This document shows, in pieces, positions 25,608 to 36,395 of a stretch of DNA of 64,000 nt (positions within the stretch are counted from its first letter, which is position 1; each line of letters opens with the position of its first letter). The notes under the pieces were generated by a model. The model was not told where the DNA came from. It ran no database searches and was given only the letters and a program-made list of their open reading frames with translations. A program made the translations under genes and the position numbers. The stretch is from Geodermatophilaceae bacterium NBWT11 (GTDB lineage Bacteria; Actinomycetota; Actinomycetes; Mycobacteriales; Geodermatophilaceae), in assembly GCA_014218215.1 (NCBI GenBank), contig CP043652.1, positions 3,720,001 to 3,784,000 of the forward strand. Reading direction: 5' to 3'.

Positions 25608-26496
25608 GCGGCGCCCAGTCCTCCGGGTGCCGGGCCAGGTGCTCGGCGACGGTCAGGGCGGGGGAGCCGGTGAGCTCGGCGACGACGTCGCTCACCGTCC
25701 CCATCTCGCCCGCGGCGATCGCGGTGTAGCTGGTCACCCAGCCCTCGACCTCCCAGTCGGGGGCGCCCGACGGTCGACGGGTCGCCCAGGCCTCCTCGAC
25801 CGTCTGGTCGCGGTAGGTCACCTGCCGGCCGGTCACCTCGGTGAGCACCTCGGCCGCCCGGGTCAGCGTGATCGCCTCCGGGCCGGTCACGTCCAGCACC
25901 CTCCCGTCGGTGCTCGGGTGGTCCTCCAGCAGGACGGCGGCGGCGACCGCGGCAGCGTCGTCCCGAGAGACGAAGGAGACCGCGCCGGTCCCGGCGGGGG
26001 CTGCGATCTCCGCCGTCCCCTCGCCGGTGACCGTGGCGAAGAACGGCACGAAGTCGGCGTACATGGCGTTGCGCAGCACCGTCGTCCGCAGCCCGCTGTC
26101 ACCGAGCGCGGCCTCGGTGGCGGCGTGCGTGGCCGTGAGGGTGAACGTCGCGCCGGGCTCGCTGCCCTGGAAGGACGTGTAGACCACCCGCTCCACCCCC
26201 GCGGCCACGGCGGCCCGGACGGCGGACAGGTGCTGCTCGGTGCGGTCCTCGGCCTCGGCGGCGCTGACCAGGAACAGGGTGTGCACGCCCTCCAGCGCCT
26301 CGGCCAGCCCGGCCTCGTCGGAGTAGCCGCCGGGGTTCGCTACGACCTCGGCGCCGGGCAGCTCCGGGGCGCGGGCGGCGTCCCGGACGACGAGGCGCAG
26401 CGCGACGTCGTGGTCGGCGGGGGCGTCGGCCAGCAGCCGGGCGACCCGGCCCCCCAGCGCGCCGGTGGCTCCGGTGAGGGCGATGAGACGGGTCAT
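25600..26496 (-). CDS. NmrA-like / atypical SDR NAD(P)H-binding protein
   Basis: A 298-residue atypical SDR. The cofactor loop is TGATGALGG near the N-terminus, and a GVERVVYTSF strand and RNAMYADF follow, as in NmrA-like and QOR2-like proteins. There is no YXXXK. These proteins bind NAD(P)(H) and act as quinone reductases or redox sensors. ATG start at 26496. It is divergent from aroG and convergent with the exoribonuclease gene, so it is probably a lone unit. Specific function cannot be told. Confidence 0.85.
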   Translation of the reverse strand: MTRLIALTGATGALGGRVARLLADAPADHDVALRLVVRDAARAPELPGAEVVANPGGYSDEAGLAEALEGVHTLFLVSAAEAEDRTEQHLSAVRAAVAAGVERVVYTSFQGSEPGATFTLTATHAATEAALGDSGLRTTVLRNAMYADFVPFFATVTGEGTAEIAAPAGTGAVSFVSRDDAAAVAAAVLLEDHPSTDGRVLDVTGPEAITLTRAAEVLTEVTGRQVTYRDQTVEEAWATRRPSGAPDWEVEGWVTSYTAIAAGEMGTVSDVVAELTGSPALTVAEHLARHPEDWAPLR

Positions 26497-26545
26497 GGGG
26501 TGATCCTCGCCCAGCCGGTGGGGGACGGCAGGCGGGGACGGGTGA

Positions 26546-28906
<2,361 letters not shown>

Positions 28907-28916
28907 CGTCTCCCGA

Positions 28917-29006
28917 GCGTCGATCAGGGTCCTGCCCCGATGTGCGTCCTCCCCCGCGAACGTCCACGGGGGAGGACGGACGACGGTGCAGGACCCTGAT
29001 CAACGC
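28917..29006. terminator. Nested double hairpin after ltaE
   Basis: An outer stem pairs 28917-28935 with 28988-29006 (19 bp, one mismatch; GATCAGGGTCCTGC core). Inside it a perfect 11-bp GC-rich stem pairs 28946-28956 with 28967-28977 (GTCCTCCCCCG). It sits 11 bp after the ltaE stop between convergent genes, so it can end transcription from either side. No T-run follows, usual for high-GC actinobacteria. Confidence 0.6.
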
Positions 29007-29033
29007 CCAACCGGGCGCCGCCCTCACCAGAGA

Positions 29034-29069
29034 CTGGCCGCCCTCACCAGCGTTGGCGAGGGCGGCCAG
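29034..29069. terminator. Perfect 12-bp hairpin in the convergent gap
   Basis: CTGGCCGCCCTC (29034-29045) pairs perfectly with 29058-29069 around a 12-nt loop. The left arm overlaps a repeated CCGCCCTCACCAG stretch (also at about 29018-29030). It lies before the stop of the minus-strand subtilase gene (29109) and probably ends that transcript. Confidence 0.6.
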
Positions 29070-29074
29070 TGTTC

Positions 29075-29091
29075 GATCAGGTCACCTGATC
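29075..29091. repeat. Perfect 17-bp palindrome downstream of the subtilase gene
   Basis: GATCAGGTCACCTGATC has arms of 8 bp and a single central base. It lies 18 bp past the subtilase stop. Its half site CAGGT recurs in the palindrome upstream of the same gene (30342-30359), with different spacing. It may be a protein-binding site or part of the terminator cluster. Confidence 0.55.
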
Positions 29092-29108
29092 CACGCTGGG
29101 CGCGGGGA

Positions 29109-30281
29109 TCAGTAGGAGCTGAACAGCAGGTCGTTCTGCGCCGTGCGGCTGGTGGGCACGATGCCCTGGGTGGCGGTCGAGGTCAGCTGGCCGGCGACGG
29201 TGGCGGGGCTGGCCGAGGGGTTGGTCTGCAGGTAGAGCGCGGCGACGCCGGCGACGTGCGGGGTGGCCATCGACGTGCCGCTGATCGTGTTCGTGGCGGT
29301 GGTCGAGGTGTACCAGTCGCTGGTGATGCCCACGCCGGGGGCGAAGAGGTCGACGCACGAGCCGTAGTTGCTGAAGGACGCCGGCTGGTCGCTGCGGTCG
29401 GTGGCACCGACGGTGATGGCGCCGGAGACCCGGGCGGGGGAGTTGCCGCAGGCGTCCTGCGGGATGCCCAGGGCGTCGCCGTTGCCGGCGGCCACCGCGT
29501 AGGTCACGCCGTCGGCGATCGAGTTCTGCACGGCCCGGTCCAGGGCGCTGCTGACCCCGCCGCCCAGGCTCATGTTGGCCACCGCGGCCTCGCCGGTCTG
29601 GTGGTCGGCGGTCACCCAGTCCACCCCGGCGATGACGCCGGAGGTGGAGCCGCTGCCCTGGCAGTCCAGCACCCGGACGCCGACCAGGGAGACCTGCTTG
29701 GCCACCCCGTACGTCGTCCCGCCCACGGTGCCGGCGACGTGGGTGCCGTGCCCGTTGCAGTCGGTGGCCGCCCCGCCGTCGATGGTGTCCACACCGGTGC
29801 TGGCCCGCCCACCGAAGTCGGTGTGCGCCAGGGCGATGCCGGTGTCGATCACGTAGGCGGTGACCCCGGCGCCGGTGGCCGCGTAGCTGAACGAGCCGTT
29901 CAGCGGGAGCTGGCGCTGGTCGGTGCGGTCCAGGCCCCAGGTGGCCCCGGTCTGGGTGGCGGCGAGCTCGACGGGGGCGTCGGGCTCGACGGCGACGACG
30001 CCGGGCAGGGTGCCCAGCCGGTCGGCGAGGGCGGTGGGCAGGGTGACGGCGAACCCGGTCAGCGCGCTGGAGTACACGTGGCTCACGTCGCCGCCGAGGG
30101 CGTCGGTGAGGGCGGCGACCTGGGCGGGCAGGCTGCCCGGGGCCAGGGTGACGATGTAGGAGCCCAGCGGGCCGGCGGCGGGAGCGGCGGTCGCGGCGCC
30201 GGCGGTGGCGCCGACCCCGGCGGCGGTGAGGACGGCGACCGCGGCGAGTGCGGCCGGGCGGGACAGAGAGCGTGTGGGCAC
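29109..30281 (-). CDS. Secreted subtilisin-like serine protease (peptidase S8)
   Basis: A 390-residue exported protease. It has a signal peptide (about 1-33), an inhibitor I9-like propeptide (about 40-105, SYIVTLAPG start) and a catalytic domain with Asp146 (VIDTGIA), His178 (NGHGTHVAG) and Ser337 (GTSMATPHVAG). Cysteines near 175 and in the VLDCQGSG segment suggest disulfides, as in proteinase K-type members. The GTG at 30281 has GGAG 8 nt upstream and gives a clean signal peptide. It is a lone gene, likely a nutrient-scavenging enzyme. A perfect palindrome about 60 bp upstream is a candidate operator. Confidence 0.93.
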   Translation of the reverse strand: MPTRSLSRPAALAAVAVLTAAGVGATAGAATAAPAAGPLGSYIVTLAPGSLPAQVAALTDALGGDVSHVYSSALTGFAVTLPTALADRLGTLPGVVAVEPDAPVELAATQTGATWGLDRTDQRQLPLNGSFSYAATGAGVTAYVIDTGIALAHTDFGGRASTGVDTIDGGAATDCNGHGTHVAGTVGGTTYGVAKQVSLVGVRVLDCQGSGSTSGVIAGVDWVTADHQTGEAAVANMSLGGGVSSALDRAVQNSIADGVTYAVAAGNGDALGIPQDACGNSPARVSGAITVGATDRSDQPASFSNYGSCVDLFAPGVGITSDWYTSTTATNTISGTSMATPHVAGVAALYLQTNPSASPATVAGQLTSTATQGIVPTSRTAQNDLLFSSY

Positions 30282-30341
30282 GGGCGTCACTCCAGTGTGA
30301 GGCGGTGCCCCGGCGTGCACGGTGCGCCGCACAGCCGGGAC

Positions 30342-30359
30342 TCAGGTGTGCACACCTGA
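30342..30359. promoter_or_regulatory. 18-bp perfect palindrome upstream of the subtilase gene
   Basis: TCAGGTGTGCACACCTGA is a perfect 9+9 palindrome, 61 bp upstream of the chosen protease start (30281). This position suits an operator at or upstream of the promoter. The rest of the 30360-30491 gap, up to the end of pknL, shows no gene. Confidence 0.6.
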
Positions 30360-30491
30360 TCACGGCTAGTGACCTCGGCGAAAGACCCGCAGCGATGACA
30401 TCGATCCCGCAACACAGCGTTCATGCAGGTCAGAGGCGTGCCGGAACGACCGGGTCGGGCCCCGCCGGAGGGGACCGGACCGGAACGGTTC

Positions 30492-32480
30492 TCAGATGAA
30501 GCTGAGGAGGAGGTTCACGGTGGTGCCCTCGTCGACGACCTCGCCGGCCCCGGGGCTCTGCCGCACCACCCGGTCACCGGTGATGAAGGTGCTGGAGGTG
30601 ACCTGCAGACCGGCCGCGGTGAGGGTGGCGGTCGCCTCCGCCAGGGTCTGCCCGCCGACGTCGGGCACGGTGACCTGCACCGGCCCCTGGGAGACGGTGA
30701 GGGTGACGGTCGAGCCGTAGGGCTGGTTGCCGGTGGGCGACACGTCCATCACCAGACCGGCGGCGACGTCGTTGCTGCGGCCGTCGACCCGGACGACGTC
30801 GAAGTCCAGGTCCTCCAGCGCGCCCTGGGCGTCGTCGGCGTCCATCCCGACCAGGTCCGGGACGTCGGCGGTGGCCGCGCCCTCGGAGACGGTGAGCGTG
30901 ACGGTGTCCCCCCGGCGCAGCTCGGTGCCCGGCACGGGGTCGATCCCCATCACCGAGCCCGCGGCCACGCTGTCGCTGCGCCCGGGGGTGGTGGTGACGA
31001 CGAGGTCGCCGCCCAGGGCCTCGATCGCGGCCTGCACGTCACCGGAGGGCTGGCCGACCAGGGCGCCGTCCACCGCGAAGCGCTCGGGCCCCTTGGAGAC
31101 CACCAGCTCCACGTCGGAGCCGATCACGGCACGGCCGCCGTCCGGGTCGGCGGAGATGACCGTGCCGGCCGGCACGTCCTCGCTGAACTGCTCGTCGCCG
31201 AAGACCGGGTCCAGCCCGGCCTCCTGCAGGAAGCCGACCGCCTGCTGGCTGCCCTGCCCGCTGACGCTGGGCACGTCGGTCCACCGGCCCGAGCCCAGCC
31301 ACCAGCCGACGGCCCCGATGGTGATGGCCAGCAGCACGACGATGGTGATCGCGAACCGGGCCCGTCGGCGGCGGATGTGCGCGGGCACGCCCGGACGCGC
31401 ACCGGGCGGCCGGGGGGCGGTGTGCTGCACCGGCGGGGGACGACGACCGTGCACCGCGCCCGTGGGGGGCAGCGGCACCATCGCGGTGCGCCCGCTGGCG
31501 CGCTGGGCCGCCAGGACCTCGGTGCGCGGGTCGCCGGAGGTCGGGCGGGGCTGGGTGGCCCGGTTGGTGGGCCGCAGCGTGGCCGGGTTGACCGTCGTCC
31601 GGCCGGTGGGCACCGGGGTGCGGCCCAGGCCGAGGTCGCGCTGCACCTGGTGGATCTCGGCGAGGAAGGCACCGGCGTCCAGCGGACGGGCGCCCGGGTC
31701 GCGGCGGGTGGTGCGGGCGACCAGCTCGTCGACCTGCCACGGCAGGCCGGGGGACTCCAGCGACGGGGCCGGGACGTCGTGGTGCACGTGCTGGTAGGCC
31801 ACCGCCAGCGGGGTGTCCCCGGCGTAGGGCGGGTGGCCGGTGAGCAGCTCGTAGAGCACGACGCCGGCGGCGTAGACGTCCGAGCGGGCGTCGGACTTCC
31901 CGCGCTCGAGCTGCTCGGGGGAGAGGTAGGCGACGGTGCCGATGAGCACACCGCCGGTGTGGCTGGTGTGCCCGGTGCCGGCGACGGCCCGGGCGAGGCC
32001 GAAGTCGGCGACCTTGACCTGGCCGTCGGTGGAGATCAGCACGTTCTCGGGCTTGACGTCGCGGTGCACGATCCCGGCCCGGTGCGCAGCGGTCAGCCCG
32101 GCCAGCACCGGCTCCAGGACGGCGAAGGCCTCGCCCACGGTCAGCCGGCCGCGGGCCTGCAGCAGGTCGCGCAGGGTGCGCCCGCGGACCAGCTCCATCA
32201 CCAGAAAGACAAGCCCCTGGTCCTCGCCCTGGTCGCTGACCCCGACCACGTTGGGGTGGTTGAGCATCGCCGCGGCCCGGGCCTCGCGGGTGAAGCGGTC
32301 GACGAAGGCGGGGTCGCGGGCCAGGTGCTCGACCATCACCTTCACCGCGACCACCCGGTGCAGCCGCAGGTCGGTGGCGGCGTAGACGGTGGACATGCCG
32401 CCGCGGGCCACCCGCTCCTCGAGCCGGTACCGACCCTCGAGCACGAGGCCCAGGACAGGGTCGGTCACGGCGGTGTCCAC
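30492..32480 (-). CDS. pknL: PASTA-domain Ser/Thr protein kinase, PknL type
   Basis: A 662-residue transmembrane kinase. The cytoplasmic kinase domain (about 15-285) has the glycine loop RGGMSTVYAA, Lys47, HRDVKPEN (Asp141) and DFG (159-161). A Pro/Arg-rich linker leads to one membrane helix (about 376-396), and four extracellular PASTA domains (about 400-662) should bind peptidoglycan fragments. M. tuberculosis PknL (Rv2176) lacks PASTA repeats, but the corynebacterial one has them. The adjoining Rv2175c-type gene and synteny support PknL rather than PknB. It likely couples wall state to transcription or division. Confidence 0.9.
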   Translation of the reverse strand: MDTAVTDPVLGLVLEGRYRLEERVARGGMSTVYAATDLRLHRVVAVKVMVEHLARDPAFVDRFTREARAAAMLNHPNVVGVSDQGEDQGLVFLVMELVRGRTLRDLLQARGRLTVGEAFAVLEPVLAGLTAAHRAGIVHRDVKPENVLISTDGQVKVADFGLARAVAGTGHTSHTGGVLIGTVAYLSPEQLERGKSDARSDVYAAGVVLYELLTGHPPYAGDTPLAVAYQHVHHDVPAPSLESPGLPWQVDELVARTTRRDPGARPLDAGAFLAEIHQVQRDLGLGRTPVPTGRTTVNPATLRPTNRATQPRPTSGDPRTEVLAAQRASGRTAMVPLPPTGAVHGRRPPPVQHTAPRPPGARPGVPAHIRRRRARFAITIVVLLAITIGAVGWWLGSGRWTDVPSVSGQGSQQAVGFLQEAGLDPVFGDEQFSEDVPAGTVISADPDGGRAVIGSDVELVVSKGPERFAVDGALVGQPSGDVQAAIEALGGDLVVTTTPGRSDSVAAGSVMGIDPVPGTELRRGDTVTLTVSEGAATADVPDLVGMDADDAQGALEDLDFDVVRVDGRSNDVAAGLVMDVSPTGNQPYGSTVTLTVSQGPVQVTVPDVGGQTLAEATATLTAAGLQVTSSTFITGDRVVRQSPGAGEVVDEGTTVNLLLSFI

Positions 32481-32537
32481 GGCGCGCAGTCTACGAGCGG
32501 ACCCTGGGGGCGGGCTGGCACGACGCGGGGGCCCCCG

Positions 32538-33671
32538 TCATGCCCGGACGACGAGATCGGCGCCGATCTCGTCGACATCTGCCAACCCGCACAGCGCCAT
32601 CGTGTGCGCCAGCTCGTCAGTGAGCCCGCCCAGCACCCGGGCCACGCCGTCCGCGCCGCCGGTCGCCAGGCCCCACGCGGTGGGCCGGCCCAGGAACACC
32701 GCGCGGGCGCCGAGGGCCAGGGCGGTGAGCACGTCGGAGCCGGTCCGCACCCCGCCGTCGGCGTAGACCTCGACGTCCGAGCCGTCCGGGGCGGTCTCCC
32801 CGCGGACGGCGGTGACCACCTCGGGGAGGGCGTACGCGCTGGAGACGGCCGGGTCGACCTGCCGCCCGCCGTGGGTGGACACCCACACCGCCGACGCCCC
32901 GGCCTGCACGCACCGGGCGGCGTCGTCCCCGCGCAGCACGCCCTTGACCACGACGGGGAGGCCGCTGAGCTCGGCGAACCGGCCGATGTCGTCGAAGGTC
33001 CAGGTGGCGCTGGCGTTGGCCGACAGCCCGGGCCGGTCGGAGGCGGTGGGGTGGTTGGCCATCCGCAGGTCGGCCGGGAGCGCGAAGTCGTGCACCAGGT
33101 CGCGCTTGCGGCGGCCCAGCAGCGGCAGGTCGACGGTCAGCACCAGCGCCCGGTAGCCGGCCTCCCCGGCGCGGCGGGCCAGGTCGGCGGTGTGCTCGGA
33201 GGAGTGCAGCCGGTACAGCTGGTACCACTTCGGCGCCGCAGGGACGGTCCGGCCGACCTCCTCGACGGTGTGGTTGGCGCTGGTGGACACGCACATCATC
33301 GAGCCGGTCGCCGCGGCGCCGCGGGTGGTCGCCAGCTCGCCCTCGGGGTGGGCCATCGCCTGGTAGGCCCAGGGCGCGACGCCGACCGGCGTGGCCACCG
33401 GGCTGCCGAGCAGGGTGGTGGCGGTGTCGACCTCGGACACCCCGCGCAGCACGTGCGGGCGCAGCCGCCAGCGGCGCCAGGACCCGGGCGCCTCGGCCAG
33501 GGTGGTCTCGGTCTCGGCGCCGCCGGCGTAGTAGTCGTAGACGCCGGGCTCCAGCACCCCCCGCGCCTCGCGCTCGAGCCGGTCCAGGTCGAGGAAGGGC
33601 GGGTCGCGGTCCGGGTCGTCGGGGAGGGGCTCCTCGCCGGGGTCGCGGCGACGCTGGGTGAGACCGGTCAT
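32538..33671 (-). CDS. FMN-dependent alpha-hydroxy-acid dehydrogenase/oxidase
   Basis: A 377-residue TIM-barrel flavoprotein of the lactate/mandelate/glycolate oxidase family. It opens with YYAGGAETETTL, then has APWAYQAMAHPEGE, KWYQLYR, VVKGVLRGDDA and VSTHGGRQVD with the catalytic His-Arg region (most members read SNHGGRQLD), followed by ADGGVRTGSD. It oxidises a 2-hydroxy acid to the 2-oxo acid. The acceptor could be O2 or the quinone pool. ATG start at 33671, divergent from the DNA-binding gene by 23 bp. It lies about 57 bp upstream of pknL on the same strand. The natural substrate is unknown. Confidence 0.88.
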   Translation of the reverse strand: MTGLTQRRRDPGEEPLPDDPDRDPPFLDLDRLEREARGVLEPGVYDYYAGGAETETTLAEAPGSWRRWRLRPHVLRGVSEVDTATTLLGSPVATPVGVAPWAYQAMAHPEGELATTRGAAATGSMMCVSTSANHTVEEVGRTVPAAPKWYQLYRLHSSEHTADLARRAGEAGYRALVLTVDLPLLGRRKRDLVHDFALPADLRMANHPTASDRPGLSANASATWTFDDIGRFAELSGLPVVVKGVLRGDDAARCVQAGASAVWVSTHGGRQVDPAVSSAYALPEVVTAVRGETAPDGSDVEVYADGGVRTGSDVLTALALGARAVFLGRPTAWGLATGGADGVARVLGGLTDELAHTMALCGLADVDEIGADLVVRA

Positions 33672-33694
33672 GGCACCGACCTAAGCTCACCGTC

Positions 33695-34018
33695 GTGGAG
33701 ACGTACACCCCCGCCGAAGTGGCCCAGCTGATCGGCGTCTCGGCCAACCGGGTCCGCCAGCTGGTCAACGACCGCAAGCTGATGGCGGTCCCCGGCAGCG
33801 GCAAGGGCAAGATCCCGGTCGACTTCGTCCTGGACGGCGAGATCCTGCGGCACCTGCCCGGCCTGATCACCGTCCTCGCCGACGGCGGGTTCGACGAGCA
33901 GGAGATCTTCGAGTGGCTGTTCCGGGAGGACGAGTCGCTGCCGGGCACCCCGGTGCAGGCGCTGCGCGACGACCGGCACACCGAGGTCACCCGGCGGGCG
34001 CAGGCCTCCGCGTTCTGA
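33695..34018 (+). CDS. Rv2175c-type helix-turn-helix DNA-binding protein (PknL substrate family)
   Basis: A 107-residue protein with an excisionase/MerR-like helix-turn-helix (TPAEVAQLIGVSANRVRQLVNDRK), a short wing and a helical C-terminal domain (DEQEIFEWLFREDESLPGTPVQAL). M. tuberculosis Rv2175c binds DNA and is phosphorylated by PknL, which lowers binding. Here the two genes stand on opposite strands with the FMN enzyme between them. The N-terminal Thr in TYTPAE corresponds to the region phosphorylated in mycobacteria (from memory). GTG start. It overlaps crtB convergently by 32 bp. Confidence 0.9.
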   Translation: METYTPAEVAQLIGVSANRVRQLVNDRKLMAVPGSGKGKIPVDFVLDGEILRHLPGLITVLADGGFDEQEIFEWLFREDESLPGTPVQALRDDRHTEVTRRAQASAF

Positions 34019-34919
34019 GCCGCGCCCGGGCGACCTGGGCGGCGGTCAACCGCCGGGCGAACACCGCGGCCCGGCGGGGCTTGGACACCGTCACCCGCTG
34101 GTCGAGCACCCGGTAGTCCGCCCGCTCGATGGCACCCAGGATGCCGCCGTACAGGTCGGTGGCGGCCCGCACGCAGTCCCTCGACTCCGGGGCGAGCATC
34201 GGGGTGCCCGGCGCCGCGTCGTCGTACCGGCGGCGGACGACGTCGACCATCTCCCGCATCAGCTGCCGGAACCGGTCGTCGAACCGCTTGGCCTCCAGCT
34301 GCTCCCGGGTGACCCCGTGGGCGGCCATCAGGTCCTCGGGCAGGTAGACCCGGCCGCGGTCGACGTCCTCGCCGACGTCGCGCAGGAAGTTGGTCAGCTG
34401 GAACGCCTCGCCCAGCGCGATCGCGTGCGGGGCGGCCTCCTCGCGGCTGACGCCTCGCGCCGTCCCCAGCACGGGCAGGACCTGCAGGCCGATGACCGAG
34501 GCCGAGCCCCACATGTAGCGGTCCAGGGCGTCGAGGTCGGCGTAGCCGGTGACGTCGAGGTCGCTGGTCATCGCGGCCAGGAAGTCGATGAAGTGCTCGA
34601 GCGGGATGTCGTAGCGGCGCACGGTGTGCACCAGCGCCAACCGCACCGGGTCGTCGGACCAGCCGGCCTCGACCTCGGCGAGGGCGGCCTTCGACCAGGT
34701 GAGCAGCTCGCCCTCGGGGTCGCGACCGGGGAGGTCGGCGCCCACGTCGACGATGTCGTCGGCGACCCGGGCCGCGGCGTAGAGCGCGTGGACCGCGGGA
34801 CGGCGGTCCGGGGTGAGCAGCCGGGTGGCCAGGAAGTAGGACTTGCCGTGCTCGGCGGCGATCCCGCGGCAGACCGCGTAGGCGGCGTCGAGCTGCTCCT
34901 GCCGCTGTGCCTGGTTCAC
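33987..34919 (-). CDS. crtB: Phytoene synthase
   Basis: A 310-residue squalene/phytoene synthase-type enzyme. The first aspartate-rich motif is DDIVD (54-58), the second lies in NFLRDVGEDVDRGRVYLP, and KSYFLATRLL is at the N-terminus. It joins two geranylgeranyl diphosphates head to head into phytoene. GTG start overlaps the crtI stop by 4 bp; it is the last gene of the crtE-crtI-crtB operon. Squalene or dehydrosqualene synthase is less likely given crtI and crtE next door. Confidence 0.92.
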   Translation of the reverse strand: MNQAQRQEQLDAAYAVCRGIAAEHGKSYFLATRLLTPDRRPAVHALYAAARVADDIVDVGADLPGRDPEGELLTWSKAALAEVEAGWSDDPVRLALVHTVRRYDIPLEHFIDFLAAMTSDLDVTGYADLDALDRYMWGSASVIGLQVLPVLGTARGVSREEAAPHAIALGEAFQLTNFLRDVGEDVDRGRVYLPEDLMAAHGVTREQLEAKRFDDRFRQLMREMVDVVRRRYDDAAPGTPMLAPESRDCVRAATDLYGGILGAIERADYRVLDQRVTVSKPRRAAVFARRLTAAQVARARLRTRRPAPAG

Positions 34920-36395
34920 CCGGTGATCCGCTGCGCCGCGAGCCGACCGCTGACCAGCACCATCGGCACCCCGACGCCGGGCTGCACCGACGAGCCGGCC
35001 AGGACCACGTTCTCCGGGCCCCCGCGGGGTAGGTCGAGGGCCGGAACGGGCCGGTCTGGGCGAAGGTGTGCGCCAGGGCGAACGGGGTGCCGGCGGCCAT
35101 GCCCTGGGCGGCCCAGTCGGCCGGGGTGAGCATCTCCTCCACCTCGATCGAGCCGGTCAGCCCGGTCCAGCCGCGGGCCTCCATCGTCTGCAGCACCTCG
35201 TCGCGGTAGCGCGGCCCGAGGGTGGACCAGTCGATGTCGGGGTTGCCGCCGGAGTGCCGGTCGGTGTTGGGCGTCGGCGCCACGATGCTGATCACCTGGC
35301 CGCCCTCGGGGGCCAGGCTGCGGTCGGTCTTGCTGGGCATCGAGATCAGCAGGCTGGGGTCGCTCATCGGCCGGCCGGTCTTCGTCAGCTCGGTGAAGAC
35401 CTGCTCCCAGGACTCCCCGAAGCTGATCGTGTGGTGCGCCCGGTCGGCGAACTCCTGCTGCACGCCGACGTGGATCGCCACGCAGCTGGGCGAGTACACC
35501 GGCTTGACCCGCCGCTGCCGGCGGGGCACGAGGTCGTCGGGCCGGTCGATGGTCACGACCACGGCGTCGGCGGGCAGCAGCTCGCCGTCCACCAGCCGGA
35601 CGCCGACGGCCCGGCCGCCGCGCAGGTCCAGCGAGGCCACCGACGTGTCGTACCGGAAGACGACCCCGGCGTCGGCGGCCGCAGCCGCCAGCGCGGCCGG
35701 GACGGCGTGGATCCCCCGACCGGGTGCCACACGCCCTTGCCGATGTCGAGCTCGGCGATCACCGCGTAGGCGGCGATGGCGGTGAACGGGGAGACCCCGG
35801 CGTAGAGGGCCTGGAAGCTGAACAGCCGGCGCAGCCGGTCGTCGGTGAGCCGCTTGTCCACGTGCGGGGCCAGCCGGCCGAACCCGCCCTTGCGGGCCAG
35901 CTCGATCATCGGCCGCCCGACCAGGTCCAGCGGGGAGTCCAGGTTCCGGTCGATGAACACGTCCCACTGCAACCGGTCCAGGTCGCGGATGTGCTCGAGG
36001 TACGCCCGCACCTCCGCGCCGGCCCCGGGCCCGCAGACCCGCTCGGCCTCGGCGGCGAAGGCGTCGGGGTCGGCGTGCACGTCGATGGTCGAGCCGTCGG
36101 CGTACTGCGCGCGGTAGGTCGTCTCCAGGGGGAGCAGCTCGAGGCGGTCCTCCAGCACGTCGCCCACGCAGGCCAGCGCGTCGCGGATCAGGCCGGGTGC
36201 GGTGAGCACCGAGGGGCCGGTGTCCAGGGCGTAGCCGCCCCGCTCGACCCGACCGGCACGGCCGCCGGGCGCGGGGCCGCGCTCGACGACGGTGACCTCG
36301 CGGCCGGCTCCGCGCAGCCGCAGGGCGGCCGACAGCCCGGCCAGGCCCGCACCGACCACGACGACGCGGTCGGTCCTCCCCGGGACGGTCCTCAC
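34916..36395 (-). pseudogene. crtI: Phytoene desaturase gene interrupted by two one-base frameshifts
   Basis: The N-terminal part opens VVVVGAGLAGLSAALRL (FAD loop) and PGGRAGRVERGG and runs to KGVWHPVGG. It then shifts frame: a C5 run at 35713-35717 needs six. The middle part continues IHAVPAALAAAA to FAQTGPFRPSTYP, where a G4 run at 35026-35029 (plus strand) needs five. The last part reads ENVVLAGSSVQPGVGVPMVL to the stop. Corrected, the product is 493 residues, normal for CrtI, which desaturates phytoene towards lycopene. Motifs on all three pieces are well kept, so read error is the likelier cause. It overlaps crtE and crtB by 4 bp each. Confidence 0.85.

Noticed and set aside
32617-34915. 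Long minus-strand open frame continuing from crtI through crtB and the FMN enzyme
   Set aside because: Only its crtI part is protein-like; the rest is an Arg/Pro/Ala-rich shadow of genes with clear motifs in other frames.
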